Source of the DNA: Flagellimonas profundi
GTDB taxonomy: Bacteria > Bacteroidota > Bacteroidia > Flavobacteriales > Flavobacteriaceae
Length of the DNA stretch: 64,000 bases
NCBI RefSeq assembly: GCF_017313275.1
Contig: NZ_JAFLNM010000001.1
Coordinates: 1,798,001 to 1,862,000, forward strand
Direction: 5' to 3'
This document shows positions 34,028-44,671 of the stretch, piece by piece. A program made the translations under genes and the position numbers. Positions within the stretch are counted from its first letter, which is position 1. Each line of letters opens with the position of its first letter. The notes under the pieces were generated by a model that saw only the letters and a program-made list of their open reading frames with translations, did not search any database and was not told the origin of the DNA.

Positions 34028-35221
34028 CTAGCTCAAAACTTCCTCTACTTTATCCGCTGCTTCTTTAAACTGAACAGCGGAGTGAACAGCCAAACCAGAA
34101 TTGTCTATAATTTCTTTGGCCAACTCTGCATTGGTTCCCTGCAATCTTACGATAATCGGCACCTGTATGGCGTCTCCCATATTTTTATAGGCATCCACAA
34201 CACCCTGGGCAACTCGATCACAACGTACAATACCACCAAAAATATTGATAAGGATGGCTTTAACGTTAGGATCCTTAAGAATAATACGGAAGGCCTCTTC
34301 TACCCTTTTGGCATCTGCAGTACCTCCTACATCCAAGAAGTTCGCTGGTTCTCCACCGGCCATTTTGATCAAATCCATGGTAGCCATGGCCAATCCGGCT
34401 CCATTTACCATACAACCCACGTTGCCGTCCAGATCCACATAGTTCAAGCCCACCTCACGAGCCTCAACCTCAATCGGGTTTTCTTCACGAAGGTCACGCA
34501 TCTCTGCATAGGCCTTTCTTCTATATAAAGCGTTGTCATCGATGGTAACTTTGGCATCTACCGCCATGATTTTGTCATCTGAAGTCTTCAAAACCGGGTT
34601 GATCTCAAAAAGACTGGAATCACTTTCAACATAAGCCTTATATAAAGACATAACAAATTTCACCATCTCTTTGAAGGCTGTACCGGACAGTCCCAGGTTG
34701 AACGCTATTCTTCTTGCCTGGAAAGGCAATAGACCCAATCCTGGATCAACTTCTTCGGTAAAGATCAAATGTGGTGTCTTTTCAGCCACTTCTTCAATAT
34801 CCATTCCACCTTCGGTAGAATACATGATCATGTTTTTACCTGTTCCCCTGTTCAAAAGAACGGACATATAAAATTCGCTGGTTTCGCTATCACCCGGATA
34901 ATACACATCCTCAGCGACCAAAACCTGATGAACTTTTTTACCTTCCGCAGATGTTTGTGGGGTAACGAGGTTCATTCCTATAATGTTACCTGCCAACTCT
35001 TCTACCTCTTTCAAGTTTTTGGCCAATTTTACTCCTCCGCCTTTACCACGGCCACCTGCATGAACCTGTGCTTTGATTACGTGCCATCCGGTTCCGGTTT
35101 CCTGTGTAAGTTGTTTTGCGGCATCTACCGCTTCCTTGGCGTTGTGAGCAACAATTCCTCTTTGGATCCTAACCCCAAAACTGGCTAAAATCTCTTTTCC
35201 TTGATATTCGTGAAGATTCAT
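34028..35221 (-). CDS. sucC: Succinate-CoA ligase, ADP-forming, beta subunit
   Basis: Beta subunit of succinyl-CoA synthetase in the TCA cycle. ATP-grasp domain begins MNLHEYQGKEILASFGV, with the substrate-binding loop AQVHAGGRGKGGGVKLA (about 51-67), the metal region VDAKVTIDDNALYR (about 216-229) and the C-terminal phosphohistidine-facing domain with VGCMVNGAGLAMATMD and NIFGGIVRCD (about 327-336). At 397 residues it is the expected size. Only the beta subunit is here; sucD is elsewhere. It has its own -7 box and terminator, so it is monocistronic. Confidence 0.97.
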   Translation of the reverse strand: MNLHEYQGKEILASFGVRIQRGIVAHNAKEAVDAAKQLTQETGTGWHVIKAQVHAGGRGKGGGVKLAKNLKEVEELAGNIIGMNLVTPQTSAEGKKVHQVLVAEDVYYPGDSETSEFYMSVLLNRGTGKNMIMYSTEGGMDIEEVAEKTPHLIFTEEVDPGLGLLPFQARRIAFNLGLSGTAFKEMVKFVMSLYKAYVESDSSLFEINPVLKTSDDKIMAVDAKVTIDDNALYRRKAYAEMRDLREENPIEVEAREVGLNYVDLDGNVGCMVNGAGLAMATMDLIKMAGGEPANFLDVGGTADAKRVEEAFRIILKDPNVKAILINIFGGIVRCDRVAQGVVDAYKNMGDAIQVPIIVRLQGTNAELAKEIIDNSGLAVHSAVQFKEAADKVEEVLS

Positions 35222-35246
35222 CTGTGAATTTACTTTTGTTTGCTGA

Positions 35247-35254
35247 CAAAAATA
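35247..35254 (-). promoter_or_regulatory. -7 promoter box for sucC
   Basis: Minus-strand TATTTTTG fits TAnnTTTG, 26 bases before the sucC ATG. Confidence 0.55.
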
Positions 35255-35339
35255 GAAAACACCGCTGACAAATTGAAGATGTTAAATGAATAATTACCGA
35301 TTAAACCTTAATTAAAAGTCAGTTTCGCTATTCCGGACA

Positions 35340-35978
35340 CTACAACTTGAAATCTTGAAAGTCCAATGGATCAAAATTTTTAAAGTGCCCGTTCATTTCA
35401 ATAACGCCTTTGGTGCGGTTCACTTCATTTAGAACATTGGCTGTTGCATCCAAATGTTCCTTTATAAAATTCAATCGGTCCGTTTCTTTTGTCATGAGCA
35501 ACAATTTATATTCTTGCTCAAAAGAAAGTCCCATTTTGTGGGCCAAAGAATAGCTATTAAACTGTTTGGGTGATATTTTGGTAAAAGGAACATCCATTAT
35601 GTCATAAAGGTTCTCGACCTTTTGAAGCACCTCTTCCCTCAAAGCTTCATCTGCATCGTTTTCAATTTCCAAGAATTCCACTTCCCCTCCGGCATACAAT
35701 TTACCCTCCAACTGTTTTTCAAAACTCAGTACCTTAAAAATTTGACGTGCCACACAAACCACATCCATTTCTCCAGTTTCATACGTATTGACCACCTCAA
35801 CCAACTGCACCTCGGTTCCATATGAAATGGAATTGTTGATGTAAACAGGGATGCCAAAGGTCAGAGCTTCCTTGCGACAATCATTGATCAATTGTTTGTA
35901 TCGGTCTTCAAAAATATGAAGGGGCACAGTCTCTCCCGGAAAAAAAACTGATTTCAAAGGAAATAAAGGAAGTTTCAT
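35340..35978 (-). CDS. Lon protease N-terminal (LON substrate-binding) domain protein
   Basis: About 212 residues, consisting of a stand-alone LON N-terminal-like domain without ATPase or protease parts. It begins LPLFPLKSVFFPGETVPLHIFEDRYKQL, the hallmark of the family (short form LFPLKSVFFPGETVPLHIFE), and continues through helix-rich TKISPKQFNSYSLAHKMGLSFEQEYKLLLM-type residues (KMGLSFEQEYKLLLM). I chose the ATG at 35978 because the family always starts just before LPLFPL; the open frame to 36041 adds an unlikely hydrophobic extension. Such proteins are thought to bind misfolded proteins or peptides; the role here is unknown. Confidence 0.87.
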   Translation of the reverse strand: MKLPLFPLKSVFFPGETVPLHIFEDRYKQLINDCRKEALTFGIPVYINNSISYGTEVQLVEVVNTYETGEMDVVCVARQIFKVLSFEKQLEGKLYAGGEVEFLEIENDADEALREEVLQKVENLYDIMDVPFTKISPKQFNSYSLAHKMGLSFEQEYKLLLMTKETDRLNFIKEHLDATANVLNEVNRTKGVIEMNGHFKNFDPLDFQDFKL

Positions 35979-36091
35979 ATTATGAATTTGTTTAAAAATA
36001 CACATCAAAACCAAAAGGTACAACCCGTGAGACCATATCATTGTTATAAATAAAACACCCTGTTATATTTTAATGAATAATGTCAGTTTTC

Positions 36092-36122
36092 TTGTGTGTA
36101 CCGCGGACAAAACCTAGTTTTG
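36092..36122 (+). promoter_or_regulatory. Promoter of lysA
   Basis: TTG at 36092-36094 and TAGTTTTG at 36115-36122 are spaced by 20 bases, matching the Bacteroidota -33/-7 arrangement. The lysA ATG lies 20 bases after the -7 box. Confidence 0.55.
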
Positions 36123-36141
36123 CTTAAAATATTGGTTTACT

Positions 36142-37380
36142 ATGAATTCTAAGGACTTACTTCAACTTACCGAACAATTTGGCGCACCACTTTATGTATA
36201 TGATGCAGATAGAATCACTTCACAATACAAAAAACTGACCAATGCATTTAAAGGTGTACCCAACCTTAAGTTGAACTATGCTGCCAAGGCATTGTCCAAT
36301 GTAAGCATCCTTAGATTACTGAACAGTTTGGGAAGCGGCTTGGACACGGTATCCATTCAAGAAGTAAAATTAGGCTTGTTGGCCGGGTTTAAGCCAGAAT
36401 CCATCATTTTTACGCCAAATGGTGTTTCTTTGGAAGAAATTGAAGAAGCTGCGGCACTTGGGGTTCAAGTAAATATTGACAACCTCTCCATTTTAGAGCA
36501 ATTTGGGAGCAAGCATCCGGACATTCCCGTTTGTATCCGTATCAATCCACATGTAATGGCGGGAGGGAACTCCAATATTTCTGTGGGACATATCGATTCT
36601 AAATTCGGCATAAGCATTCACCAAATTCCACATTTACTGCGAATTGTGGAGTTGACCAACATGAATATCAACGGAATCCACATGCATACCGGCAGTGATA
36701 TTTTGGATATTGATGTTTTCCTATATGCTTCAGAAATTCTTTTTGAAACGGCCAGTAACTTCAAGGATTTGGAATTTATAGATTTTGGCAGTGGATTTAA
36801 GGTCCCTTACAAAGAGGGGGATATCCAAACCAATGTGGATGAGTTGGGCAAAAAACTTACCAAAAGATTCAACGAGTTTTGTGAGGAATATGGCAAAGAG
36901 CTCACGTTGGCCTTTGAGCCAGGCAAGTTTTTGGTGAGCGAGGCAGGCTACTTCTTGGCCAAGGTAAATGTGGTAAAGCAGACCACTTCCACCGTTTTTG
37001 CAAGCGTGGATTCCGGTTTCAACCATTTAATTAGACCTATGCTGTACGGGTCCAACCATCAAATAGAGAATATTTCCAATCCAAAGGGAAGGGAACGCTA
37101 TTACTCTGTGGTCGGCTACATCTGCGAAACGGATACATTTGGTAGCAATCGTAGGATCAACGAAATATCCGAAGGAGATATCCTTTGCTTTAAAAACGCG
37201 GGCGCTTATTGTTTCACTATGGCCAGCAATTACAATTCCAGATATAGGCCCGCAGAGGTACTTTGGTACCAGGGAAAAGCCCATCTGATCAGAAAAAGGG
37301 AAACTTTTGATGATATTTTGCACAACCAAGTCGACGTAAAAGAACTTTTCGATACACCAAAGAAACAAGCTGTAAAGTAG
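36142..37380 (+). CDS. lysA: Diaminopimelate decarboxylase
   Basis: PLP enzyme that makes L-lysine from meso-diaminopimelate. The PLP lysine is in NYAAKALSN (Lys49), with HIDSKFGIS (about 152-160), GIHMHTGSDI (about 175-184), the substrate/PLP motif FEPGKFLV (about 258-265), and GAYCFTMASNYNSR near the C-terminus (about 354-367). Length 412 is normal. It is monocistronic with a clear promoter, followed by a thioredoxin-like gene with its own promoter box. dapD in this window belongs to the same pathway. Confidence 0.96.
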   Translation: MNSKDLLQLTEQFGAPLYVYDADRITSQYKKLTNAFKGVPNLKLNYAAKALSNVSILRLLNSLGSGLDTVSIQEVKLGLLAGFKPESIIFTPNGVSLEEIEEAAALGVQVNIDNLSILEQFGSKHPDIPVCIRINPHVMAGGNSNISVGHIDSKFGISIHQIPHLLRIVELTNMNINGIHMHTGSDILDIDVFLYASEILFETASNFKDLEFIDFGSGFKVPYKEGDIQTNVDELGKKLTKRFNEFCEEYGKELTLAFEPGKFLVSEAGYFLAKVNVVKQTTSTVFASVDSGFNHLIRPMLYGSNHQIENISNPKGRERYYSVVGYICETDTFGSNRRINEISEGDILCFKNAGAYCFTMASNYNSRYRPAEVLWYQGKAHLIRKRETFDDILHNQVDVKELFDTPKKQAVK

Positions 37381-37434
37381 GCCCGAAGCCTTATCAGAGT
37401 GTTAAAGCCAATACTATTTTGGCACAATTTTCGT

Positions 37435-37442
37435 TAGTTTTG
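37435..37442 (+). promoter_or_regulatory. -7 promoter box for the thioredoxin-like gene
   Basis: TAGTTTTG fits TAnnTTTG, 37 bases before the ATG at 37480. Confidence 0.5.
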
Positions 37443-37479
37443 TATTGATAGAACGACAAATACGTCAAAAACGAAGACT

Positions 37480-37995
37480 ATGCGCTCAATTTATACCCAA
37501 ATCAGCTTACTTTTCATAGCATTTATAGGCTTTAATGCCCAAGCCCAAGATATTCAATGGATATCCTGGGAAGAGGCCGTTGAACTTTCCAAAACGGATG
37601 CGCAGCCCAAAAAAATATTTGTTGATGTTTACACGGATTGGTGCGGATGGTGTAAAAAGATGGATAAAAACACATTTCAACATCCAGACGTATCCAAATA
37701 CATGCAAGACAATTTTTATATGGTAAAATTGGACGCAGAAGGTAAGGATCCCATCGAATATCAAGGCAAGACATTCAAATTTGTTCCATCAGGAAGAAGA
37801 GGCTATCATGAATTGGCCGCGGCGCTTTTGCAGGGTCGTATGAGCTACCCTACGGTGGTTTTCTTGGATGAGCAATTGAACATGTTATCTCCTGTTCCTG
37901 GATACCAACAAGTAGAACCTTTTATGCAGATCGCCAAGTACTTTGGTGAAAACATCTACAAGGATAAGGATTGGGAAAGCTACGCTGGAAAATAA
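37480..37995 (+). CDS. Exported thioredoxin-like protein with CGWC
   Basis: A 171-residue thioredoxin-fold protein with a signal peptide (about 1-22) and the redox motif CGWC at Cys55-Cys58 in YTDWCGWCKKMDKNTF, followed by the cis-proline loop MSYPTVVFLDE (about 121-131). It belongs to the DUF255/thioredoxin_7 group, which reduces or monitors disulfides in the periplasm of Bacteroidota. The partner proteins are unknown. It has its own -7 box between lysA and the gene. Confidence 0.88.
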   Translation: MRSIYTQISLLFIAFIGFNAQAQDIQWISWEEAVELSKTDAQPKKIFVDVYTDWCGWCKKMDKNTFQHPDVSKYMQDNFYMVKLDAEGKDPIEYQGKTFKFVPSGRRGYHELAAALLQGRMSYPTVVFLDEQLNMLSPVPGYQQVEPFMQIAKYFGENIYKDKDWESYAGK

Positions 37996-38030
37996 ATTCC
38001 CCAGCGTTTGCGTTTACAATTTAAATTTAT

Positions 38031-39515
<1,485 letters not shown>

Positions 39516-39526
39516 TTAATTGCGTG

Positions 39527-39534
39527 CAAATATA
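39527..39534 (-). promoter_or_regulatory. -7 promoter box for guaB
   Basis: Minus-strand TATATTTG fits TAnnTTTG, 24 bases before the guaB ATG. Confidence 0.5.
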
Positions 39535-39652
39535 CCACTAATTTTAATGAAAGAAGGACATACCCAATACTTTCTACATTATTGAGAAAATGTTTACACT
39601 ACAAACGCAGCGACAGACACTCAATAAGACGACAATTTTCCAAAAATTATAT

Positions 39653-39669
39653 TTATTTATTCTAAATAA
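39653..39669. promoter_or_regulatory. Operator-like 7-3-7 dyad
   Basis: TTATTTA TTC TAAATAA is a perfect inverted repeat (39653-39659 and 39663-39669) lying two bases before the -33 box of the TonB-receptor promoter. This is the expected place for a repressor or iron/metal-response site. No regulator is identified from sequence alone. Confidence 0.55.
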
Positions 39670-39671
39670 GG

Positions 39672-39702
39672 TTTGTTTTATGGTGATGAGAATGTACATT
39701 TG
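39672..39702 (+). promoter_or_regulatory. Promoter of the TonB-dependent receptor gene
   Basis: TTTG at 39672-39675, a 19-base spacer and TACATTTG at 39695-39702 form a full match to the Bacteroidota TTTG-N19-TAnnTTTG promoter. The ATG follows at 39747, so the leader is about 40 bases. Confidence 0.75.
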
Positions 39703-39746
39703 CATTCCAAATTAATTTTTATTTAAACTAAGTCTTAATTAATACA

Positions 39747-41972
39747 ATGTACCGACCATCATTAATCATCATCGCATTTTTTAGTTTTCTATTTCTTTCT
39801 GGACAACAAAAACCATTGGGCAATGATTCCACATTAATACAACTGAACGAAGTTGTTCTATCTGCAAAAGTGATTTTTGGAAGTAAATTTGTCGCAAAGA
39901 ACAGAACGGGGTCATCCTATTACTTGTCTCCCGAAGAGATCAAAAAATTCAATTATACAGACGTCAACCGGACCTTACGTACGGTTCCCGGGGTTAATAT
40001 TTACGAAGAAGATGGATTTGGTCTTAGACCAAACATTAGTTTACGGGGAACTTCTCCAGAAAGGAGTTCGAAAATCACCTTAATGGAAGATGGTGTGCTT
40101 ATTGCTCCCGCTCCCTACAGTGCCCCATCGGCTTATTATTTTCCTACCATTGCCCGGATGCAAGCTGTAGAAATATTAAAGGGAAGTAGTCAAGTGCAAT
40201 TTGGGCCATACACTACGGGCGGCGCCATAAATATGATTTCCACCGAAGTCCCTGATAACTTTGGGATCTTTTTGAACAGTAGTTACGGAAGCTTTCAAAG
40301 TGGCCGTATCCATGCCCAATTGGGAGATAGCCGTAAAAACTTTGGTTATTCGGTAGAATACCTCAACTACAATTCCAATGGGTTTAAAAACTTGGAAAAT
40401 GGGGACAATACAGGTTTTGACAAGAATGACCTGGTTGCCAAATTCAAGGTCAACACGAATCCAGAAGCAATAGTGGGACAGGAATTTGAAGTTAAATTGC
40501 AATATTCAGATGAAACTTCCAATGAAACCTACTTGGGATTGACCCAGGAAGATTTTGATGCTGACCCCTTCCGTCGCTATGCTGGATCACAAAACGACCA
40601 AATGAACGCTGAGCATTTCCAATTGATGGGGACCCACGCCTTAAAATTCAGCGATCAATTCAGGATTACCACCGTTGGCTATTACAACGATTTTAGTAGA
40701 AATTGGTATAAAGTGGATTATGTTACCATCGATGGCGAACGTCAAGGTATCGGCAACATTTTTGGGGCCCCGAACGAGTTTGCATCCTATATAGATTTAG
40801 TAAAAGGCTCGATCAATAGTGGAGCGAATGACCTACTGAATGCCAGAAACAACAATAGAGATTATTTGTCAACCGGGGTTCAAACAAAATTGGATTACCA
40901 TTGGAGCGGTGAGAACACCTATCACGACTTGGAAATAGGACTACGTTACCACTATGATGAAGAAGACCGCTTTCAGTGGATAGATGATTATGCCATGGTA
41001 AACGGAGATATGCAATTGGTCAATCCAGGCGTTCCAGGTACTAATGCCAACAGGGTAAGCAGTGCAAAAGCTTTTGCTTCTTATGCCATGTACAAATTGA
41101 AAATCAACGACTTAACATTAACGCCAGGCCTCCGTTACGAGAACATTGCCTTGGAAAGATTGAACTATGGAACCAACGACGTGGAACGTACTGGTTCTGA
41201 TCTTTCCGAAAGACAGAATAAAGTTGACGTTTTTATCCCAGGAATTGGTTTCAACTACAATTTCAATGACCTATCCGTTTTTGGAGGGGTGCACAAAGGC
41301 TTTTCACCTCCAAGTAACCAACCTGGAGAAAATCCTGAGGAAAGTGTAAACTATGAGCTGGGCAGTCGCTTCTCATTTGCAGGTATTTCCGGCGAGTTGG
41401 TTGGCTTTTATAACGATTACAGTAATCTTTTGGGCAGTGATCTTGCCGCAACGGGCGGAACCGGATCATTAGATCAATTTAATGCTGGTGAAGTACGCGT
41501 GCAGGGTATTGAGCTGCTGCTCAACTATAACTTTTTGGAGAACAATGAAGACCTTCAATTGCCATTTACTTTTGGATATACGTTGACAGATACCGAGTTC
41601 TTGAACAGCTTTGGTAGTGAAAACGACATTTGGGGCGAGGTTTCCTCTGGTGATGAAATGCCATACATCTCCAAACACCAGTTCAATGCAGCCTTATCAT
41701 TGGAACACCAAAATTTTGAATTAAATGTGAGCGGTAGGTACAATGGAGCTTTTAGAACCATGGCCGGAAATGGACCTATACCTGCCAACGAAAAAGTAAA
41801 TTCCAACTTTATATTAGATCTTGGTGGAAGATACAGGTTCAACGATCACTTGGCCGTAACCGCCAACGCCATAAATTTATTGGACGAAAAATACGCTGTT
41901 GCCAGGGTACCTGCAGGTTTAAGACCTGGTCATCCATTTGGCATTTACGCAGGTATTGAGCTTAGATATTAA
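39747..41972 (+). CDS. TonB-dependent outer-membrane receptor (FecA-like)
   Basis: Outer-membrane transporter for a metal-chelate or other ligand, driven by TonB. After a signal peptide (about 1-20) comes the plug domain (about 55-165) with TDVNRTLRTVPGVNIYEED, then SLRGTSPERSSKITLMEDG (short form SLRGTSPERSSKITLMED) and VEILKGSSQVQFGPYTTGGA, diagnostic of siderophore receptors such as FecA. The 22-strand barrel ends in the aromatic residue of GIELRY, as required for BamA recognition. No TonB-box spacer or carboxypeptidase-like N-domain is seen. The gene is single, has an excellent promoter preceded by a 7-3-7 dyad, and ends in a terminator, so regulated monocistronic expression is likely. 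Its ligand is unknown. Confidence 0.93.
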   Translation: MYRPSLIIIAFFSFLFLSGQQKPLGNDSTLIQLNEVVLSAKVIFGSKFVAKNRTGSSYYLSPEEIKKFNYTDVNRTLRTVPGVNIYEEDGFGLRPNISLRGTSPERSSKITLMEDGVLIAPAPYSAPSAYYFPTIARMQAVEILKGSSQVQFGPYTTGGAINMISTEVPDNFGIFLNSSYGSFQSGRIHAQLGDSRKNFGYSVEYLNYNSNGFKNLENGDNTGFDKNDLVAKFKVNTNPEAIVGQEFEVKLQYSDETSNETYLGLTQEDFDADPFRRYAGSQNDQMNAEHFQLMGTHALKFSDQFRITTVGYYNDFSRNWYKVDYVTIDGERQGIGNIFGAPNEFASYIDLVKGSINSGANDLLNARNNNRDYLSTGVQTKLDYHWSGENTYHDLEIGLRYHYDEEDRFQWIDDYAMVNGDMQLVNPGVPGTNANRVSSAKAFASYAMYKLKINDLTLTPGLRYENIALERLNYGTNDVERTGSDLSERQNKVDVFIPGIGFNYNFNDLSVFGGVHKGFSPPSNQPGENPEESVNYELGSRFSFAGISGELVGFYNDYSNLLGSDLAATGGTGSLDQFNAGEVRVQGIELLLNYNFLENNEDLQLPFTFGYTLTDTEFLNSFGSENDIWGEVSSGDEMPYISKHQFNAALSLEHQNFELNVSGRYNGAFRTMAGNGPIPANEKVNSNFILDLGGRYRFNDHLAVTANAINLLDEKYAVARVPAGLRPGHPFGIYAGIELRY

Positions 41973-42000
41973 TTGATGATTCCCACAACAGGACAATAGA

Positions 42001-42028
42001 AAGGCACTCCATTAAGGGTGCCTTTTTT
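42001..42028 (+). terminator. Terminator after the TonB-receptor gene
   Basis: AAGGCAC (42001-42007) pairs with GTGCCTT (42018-42024), followed by a T run. It just touches the end of the convergent HMG-CoA lyase gene. Confidence 0.75.
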
Positions 42029-42890
42029 AATGGTATACCGAAAAAAGTTCAGTGGCTTTATTGAAGGCTGCTTCAAAAACCATCCAATTGACACCTGTAT
42101 CGGCCTTTTCCGCAGTAAAATAGGAAAGCATTCTTTCCGTAGGCATATTTCCAGTAAGTTCATCCTTGGCCATTGGACACCCGCCAAAACCTTGCACTGC
42201 ACCATCAAATCGACGGCAACCTGCTTTGTACGCTGCGTCCACTTTTTCGTGCCATTTGGATGGAGTGGTATGCAAATGGGCACCAAATTCTATTTCCGGA
42301 TATTTTGGGATAAGGTTGGAGAACAAGTAATCTATCACCTCTGGCGTAGAACTGCCAATAGTATCTGATAACGAAAGTATTCTAGTTCCCATGGCCGCCA
42401 GTTTCTCGGTCCACTCCCCAACTATTTCAACACTCCAAGGATCACCGTACGGATTTCCGAAGCCCATGGAAATATACGTGACCACCTCCTTGCCGTTCGC
42501 ATCGGCCAACTCCAGGATGCCCTTAAGGGTCTCTACCGATTGGTCAATGGTTTTATGCGTATTCCGCATTTGAAAGTTTTCCGAAATGGAAAAAGGAAAC
42601 CCCAAATAATCAATTTCTTCATGCTTGCATGCATCTTCCGCGCCCCTAACATTGGCAACAATGGCCAACAGCTTACTTTGGGTACGGGAAAGGTCCAATC
42701 GGGCCAAAACCTCAGCAGTATCCTGCATCTGCGGTATGGCTTTCGGCGAAACAAAACTTCCAAAATCAATGGTATCAAAACCACAGCCCAACAAGGATTG
42801 GATATACTTTACCTTCTCATCCGTAGGAATAAAGGTTTTTATTCCCTGCATGGCGTCCCGTGGACATTCTATGAGTTTGACTTTTGGCAT
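42027..42890 (-). CDS. Hydroxymethylglutaryl-CoA lyase
   Basis: Cleaves HMG-CoA to acetyl-CoA and acetoacetate in leucine and ketone metabolism. The TIM-barrel enzyme starts VKLIECPRDAMQGIKTFIP; the canonical EVGPRDGLQ is seen as ECPRDAMQ, a form common in flavobacterial homologues. IDFGSFVSPKAIPQMQDT (about 37-54), the GMGFGNPYGDP-like segment SMGFGNPYGDPW (about 144-155), and the late GCPMAKDELTGNMPTERM with the catalytic Cys near the HMG-CoA lyase signature G.GGCP are clear. I start at 42890 (MPKVKLIE) rather than 42911. The gene is downstream of LysE and pyrD in the same direction; a 21-base gap suggests coupling. Confidence 0.9.
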   Translation of the reverse strand: MPKVKLIECPRDAMQGIKTFIPTDEKVKYIQSLLGCGFDTIDFGSFVSPKAIPQMQDTAEVLARLDLSRTQSKLLAIVANVRGAEDACKHEEIDYLGFPFSISENFQMRNTHKTIDQSVETLKGILELADANGKEVVTYISMGFGNPYGDPWSVEIVGEWTEKLAAMGTRILSLSDTIGSSTPEVIDYLFSNLIPKYPEIEFGAHLHTTPSKWHEKVDAAYKAGCRRFDGAVQGFGGCPMAKDELTGNMPTERMLSYFTAEKADTGVNWMVFEAAFNKATELFSVYH

Positions 42891-42911
42891 AGGCGTGCGT
42901 AAAAATAGCAC

Positions 42912-43568
42912 TTATTTGTCCGATAGAAATAGATAAATGGCAATCCCTACAAAAACAACCAGTTGCACCCATTTTAAATAAACACCCGCATTTTTATGTC
43001 GGGTCAGGTATTTTGAAATCTTTCCCGCCAATACGGCAATGGCCCCAAATACAATAAGGGCAGAGAGCATAAAAAGGAGACCTAAAATATAGAATTGAAT
43101 TACAGTATTAAGTTCATCGCTAAACAAAAAGCCTGGAAAAAAAGCCAAGAAAAAAATAGTGACTTTTGGATTGAGTACATTCATAGTAACCCCGGTCCAA
43201 AAAAGCTTCATGGGTGTTTTGGCCGGTCTGTTTTTATCATCGATCGCAATGGAAGCATCACTGCGGTATACTTGATAGGCCAAGTACAGCAAATACATGG
43301 CCCCAAAAAGCTTGATGGCAAAAAATAAGGTATCACTCCGTTTAATGATTTCCGAAACCCCAAAGGCCAACAAAGTGGTATGCACCAAACAACCTAAGAC
43401 CAATCCAAAAACAGTTGCCAACCCTGATTTAGTACCATTACTGATGCTTTGTGTGAGCACAAAAATATTATCCGGACCTGGTGAAATAGCCAGGGCAAGC
43501 GAGGATATAAAAAACCCGACCAATATGGGATAATTGACGGTTTCCAGAAATAAAAATAAACTGTGCAT
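42912..43568 (-). CDS. LysE-family amino-acid exporter
   Basis: A 218-residue inner-membrane protein with about six helices. The N-terminal motif ALAISPGPDNIFVLTQSISNG (short form ISPGPDNIFVLTQS, about 28-41), GLATVFGLVLGCLVHT, and KLFGAMYLLYLAYQVYRS (about 87-104) are the typical LysE/RhtB signature. It exports amino acids or their analogues. It lies 5 bases after pyrD and is probably co-transcribed with pyrD and the HMG-CoA lyase gene. Confidence 0.92.
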   Translation of the reverse strand: MHSLFLFLETVNYPILVGFFISSLALAISPGPDNIFVLTQSISNGTKSGLATVFGLVLGCLVHTTLLAFGVSEIIKRSDTLFFAIKLFGAMYLLYLAYQVYRSDASIAIDDKNRPAKTPMKLFWTGVTMNVLNPKVTIFFLAFFPGFLFSDELNTVIQFYILGLLFMLSALIVFGAIAVLAGKISKYLTRHKNAGVYLKWVQLVVFVGIAIYLFLSDK

Positions 43569-43573
43569 ATGGT

Positions 43574-44614
43574 TTAGTCCATTTTTTCCAAAATGGCCTT
43601 GTTGATTTTCTTGATAAGTGCTGGCCCTTCATAAATAAAACCCGTGTAGAGCTGCACCAAATCCGCTCCCGCATCCAACTTTTCCAATGCATCTTCTGGG
43701 GAATGGATTCCCCCAACCCCGATTATGGGAAAAGCTTTTTTGCTGTTATCAGCCAAAAAGCGAATTACTTCAGTACTTCTATTTTTTAGAGGCTTTCCAC
43801 TAAGACCGCCTTTCTCCTCTGTTAAATACAGATCCGATTTCAGTTCTTTTCTTTCAATAGTGGTATTGGTGGCAATAACACCATCAATTTTAGTATCTGC
43901 AACAATTTCAATGATGTCCCTTAATTGGTCGTCTGTTAAATCCGGGGCTATTTTCAATAAAATGGGCTTTTGCTTCAATCCAAAGCTTTTGGCCAGTTTA
44001 CCATTCTGGCTTTTTAGTTTTTTCAACAATTTGGTCAAGGGCTCCTTATCCTGAAGTTCGCGGAGTCCAGGTGTGTTGGGCGAACTCACATTCACCACAA
44101 AGTAATCCACATGTTCAAACAAGGCTTCAAAGCAAATCAGGTAATCCTTGATGGCATCTTTGTTGGGGGTAACCTTGTTCTTGCCGATATTGCCGCCGAT
44201 AATCACACGGTGCTTCTTTTTTAATTGTTCCACGGCTTCAAAAACCCCTTGATTATTAAAGCCCATGCGGTTAATAATTGCCTTATCCCTTTTTAAACGG
44301 AACAATCGCTTTTTAGGGTTTCCCGGTTGGGGCTTGGGAGTTACCGTTCCGATTTCAACAAAACCAAAACCGAAATCTGAGAACTCGTTGTATAACTTGG
44401 CATTCTTGTCAAAACCAGCAGCCAGACCTACGGGGTTCTTAAATTTTACACCAAAAACCTCCCGCTCCAGTCTTGAGTCGTTCACATTGAAGATTTTTCT
44501 AAAAAGACCGCTAAAACCCAATCTTGATAACAACTTAATGGTCCAAAAAGAAAAGTGGTGCACGGCTTCCGGATCAAATAAAAAAAGTACCGGGCGAATC
44601 AGGAATTTATACAT
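43574..44614 (-). CDS. pyrD: Quinone-dependent dihydroorotate dehydrogenase
   Basis: Class 2 dihydroorotate dehydrogenase at the inner membrane, the fourth step of pyrimidine synthesis. The amphipathic N-terminal helix region ([20 protein letters not shown], about 7-26) binds membrane and quinone. Class 2 residues follow: [21 protein letters not shown] (short form [12 protein letters not shown]), [10 protein letters not shown] (about 115-124), and the serine active-site segment [14 protein letters not shown] (about 174-187). [27 protein letters not shown] (short form [15 protein letters not shown]) binds FMN phosphate. Length 346 is normal. It leads the operon with LysE and HMG-CoA lyase and has its own -7 box. 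Confidence 0.95.
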   Translation of the reverse strand: MYKFLIRPVLFLFDPEAVHHFSFWTIKLLSRLGFSGLFRKIFNVNDSRLEREVFGVKFKNPVGLAAGFDKNAKLYNEFSDFGFGFVEIGTVTPKPQPGNPKKRLFRLKRDKAIINRMGFNNQGVFEAVEQLKKKHRVIIGGNIGKNKVTPNKDAIKDYLICFEALFEHVDYFVVNVSSPNTPGLRELQDKEPLTKLLKKLKSQNGKLAKSFGLKQKPILLKIAPDLTDDQLRDIIEIVADTKIDGVIATNTTIERKELKSDLYLTEEKGGLSGKPLKNRSTEVIRFLADNSKKAFPIIGVGGIHSPEDALEKLDAGADLVQLYTGFIYEGPALIKKINKAILEKMD

Positions 44615-44632
44615 TCAAAAATGGATTTTGGA

Positions 44633-44640
44633 CAAAAATA
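44633..44640 (-). promoter_or_regulatory. -7 promoter box for pyrD
   Basis: Minus-strand TATTTTTG fits TAnnTTTG, 19 bases before the pyrD ATG. Confidence 0.5.
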
Positions 44641-44671
44641 ACAACTCTTAAAACAGTTATTGACAAATTGC

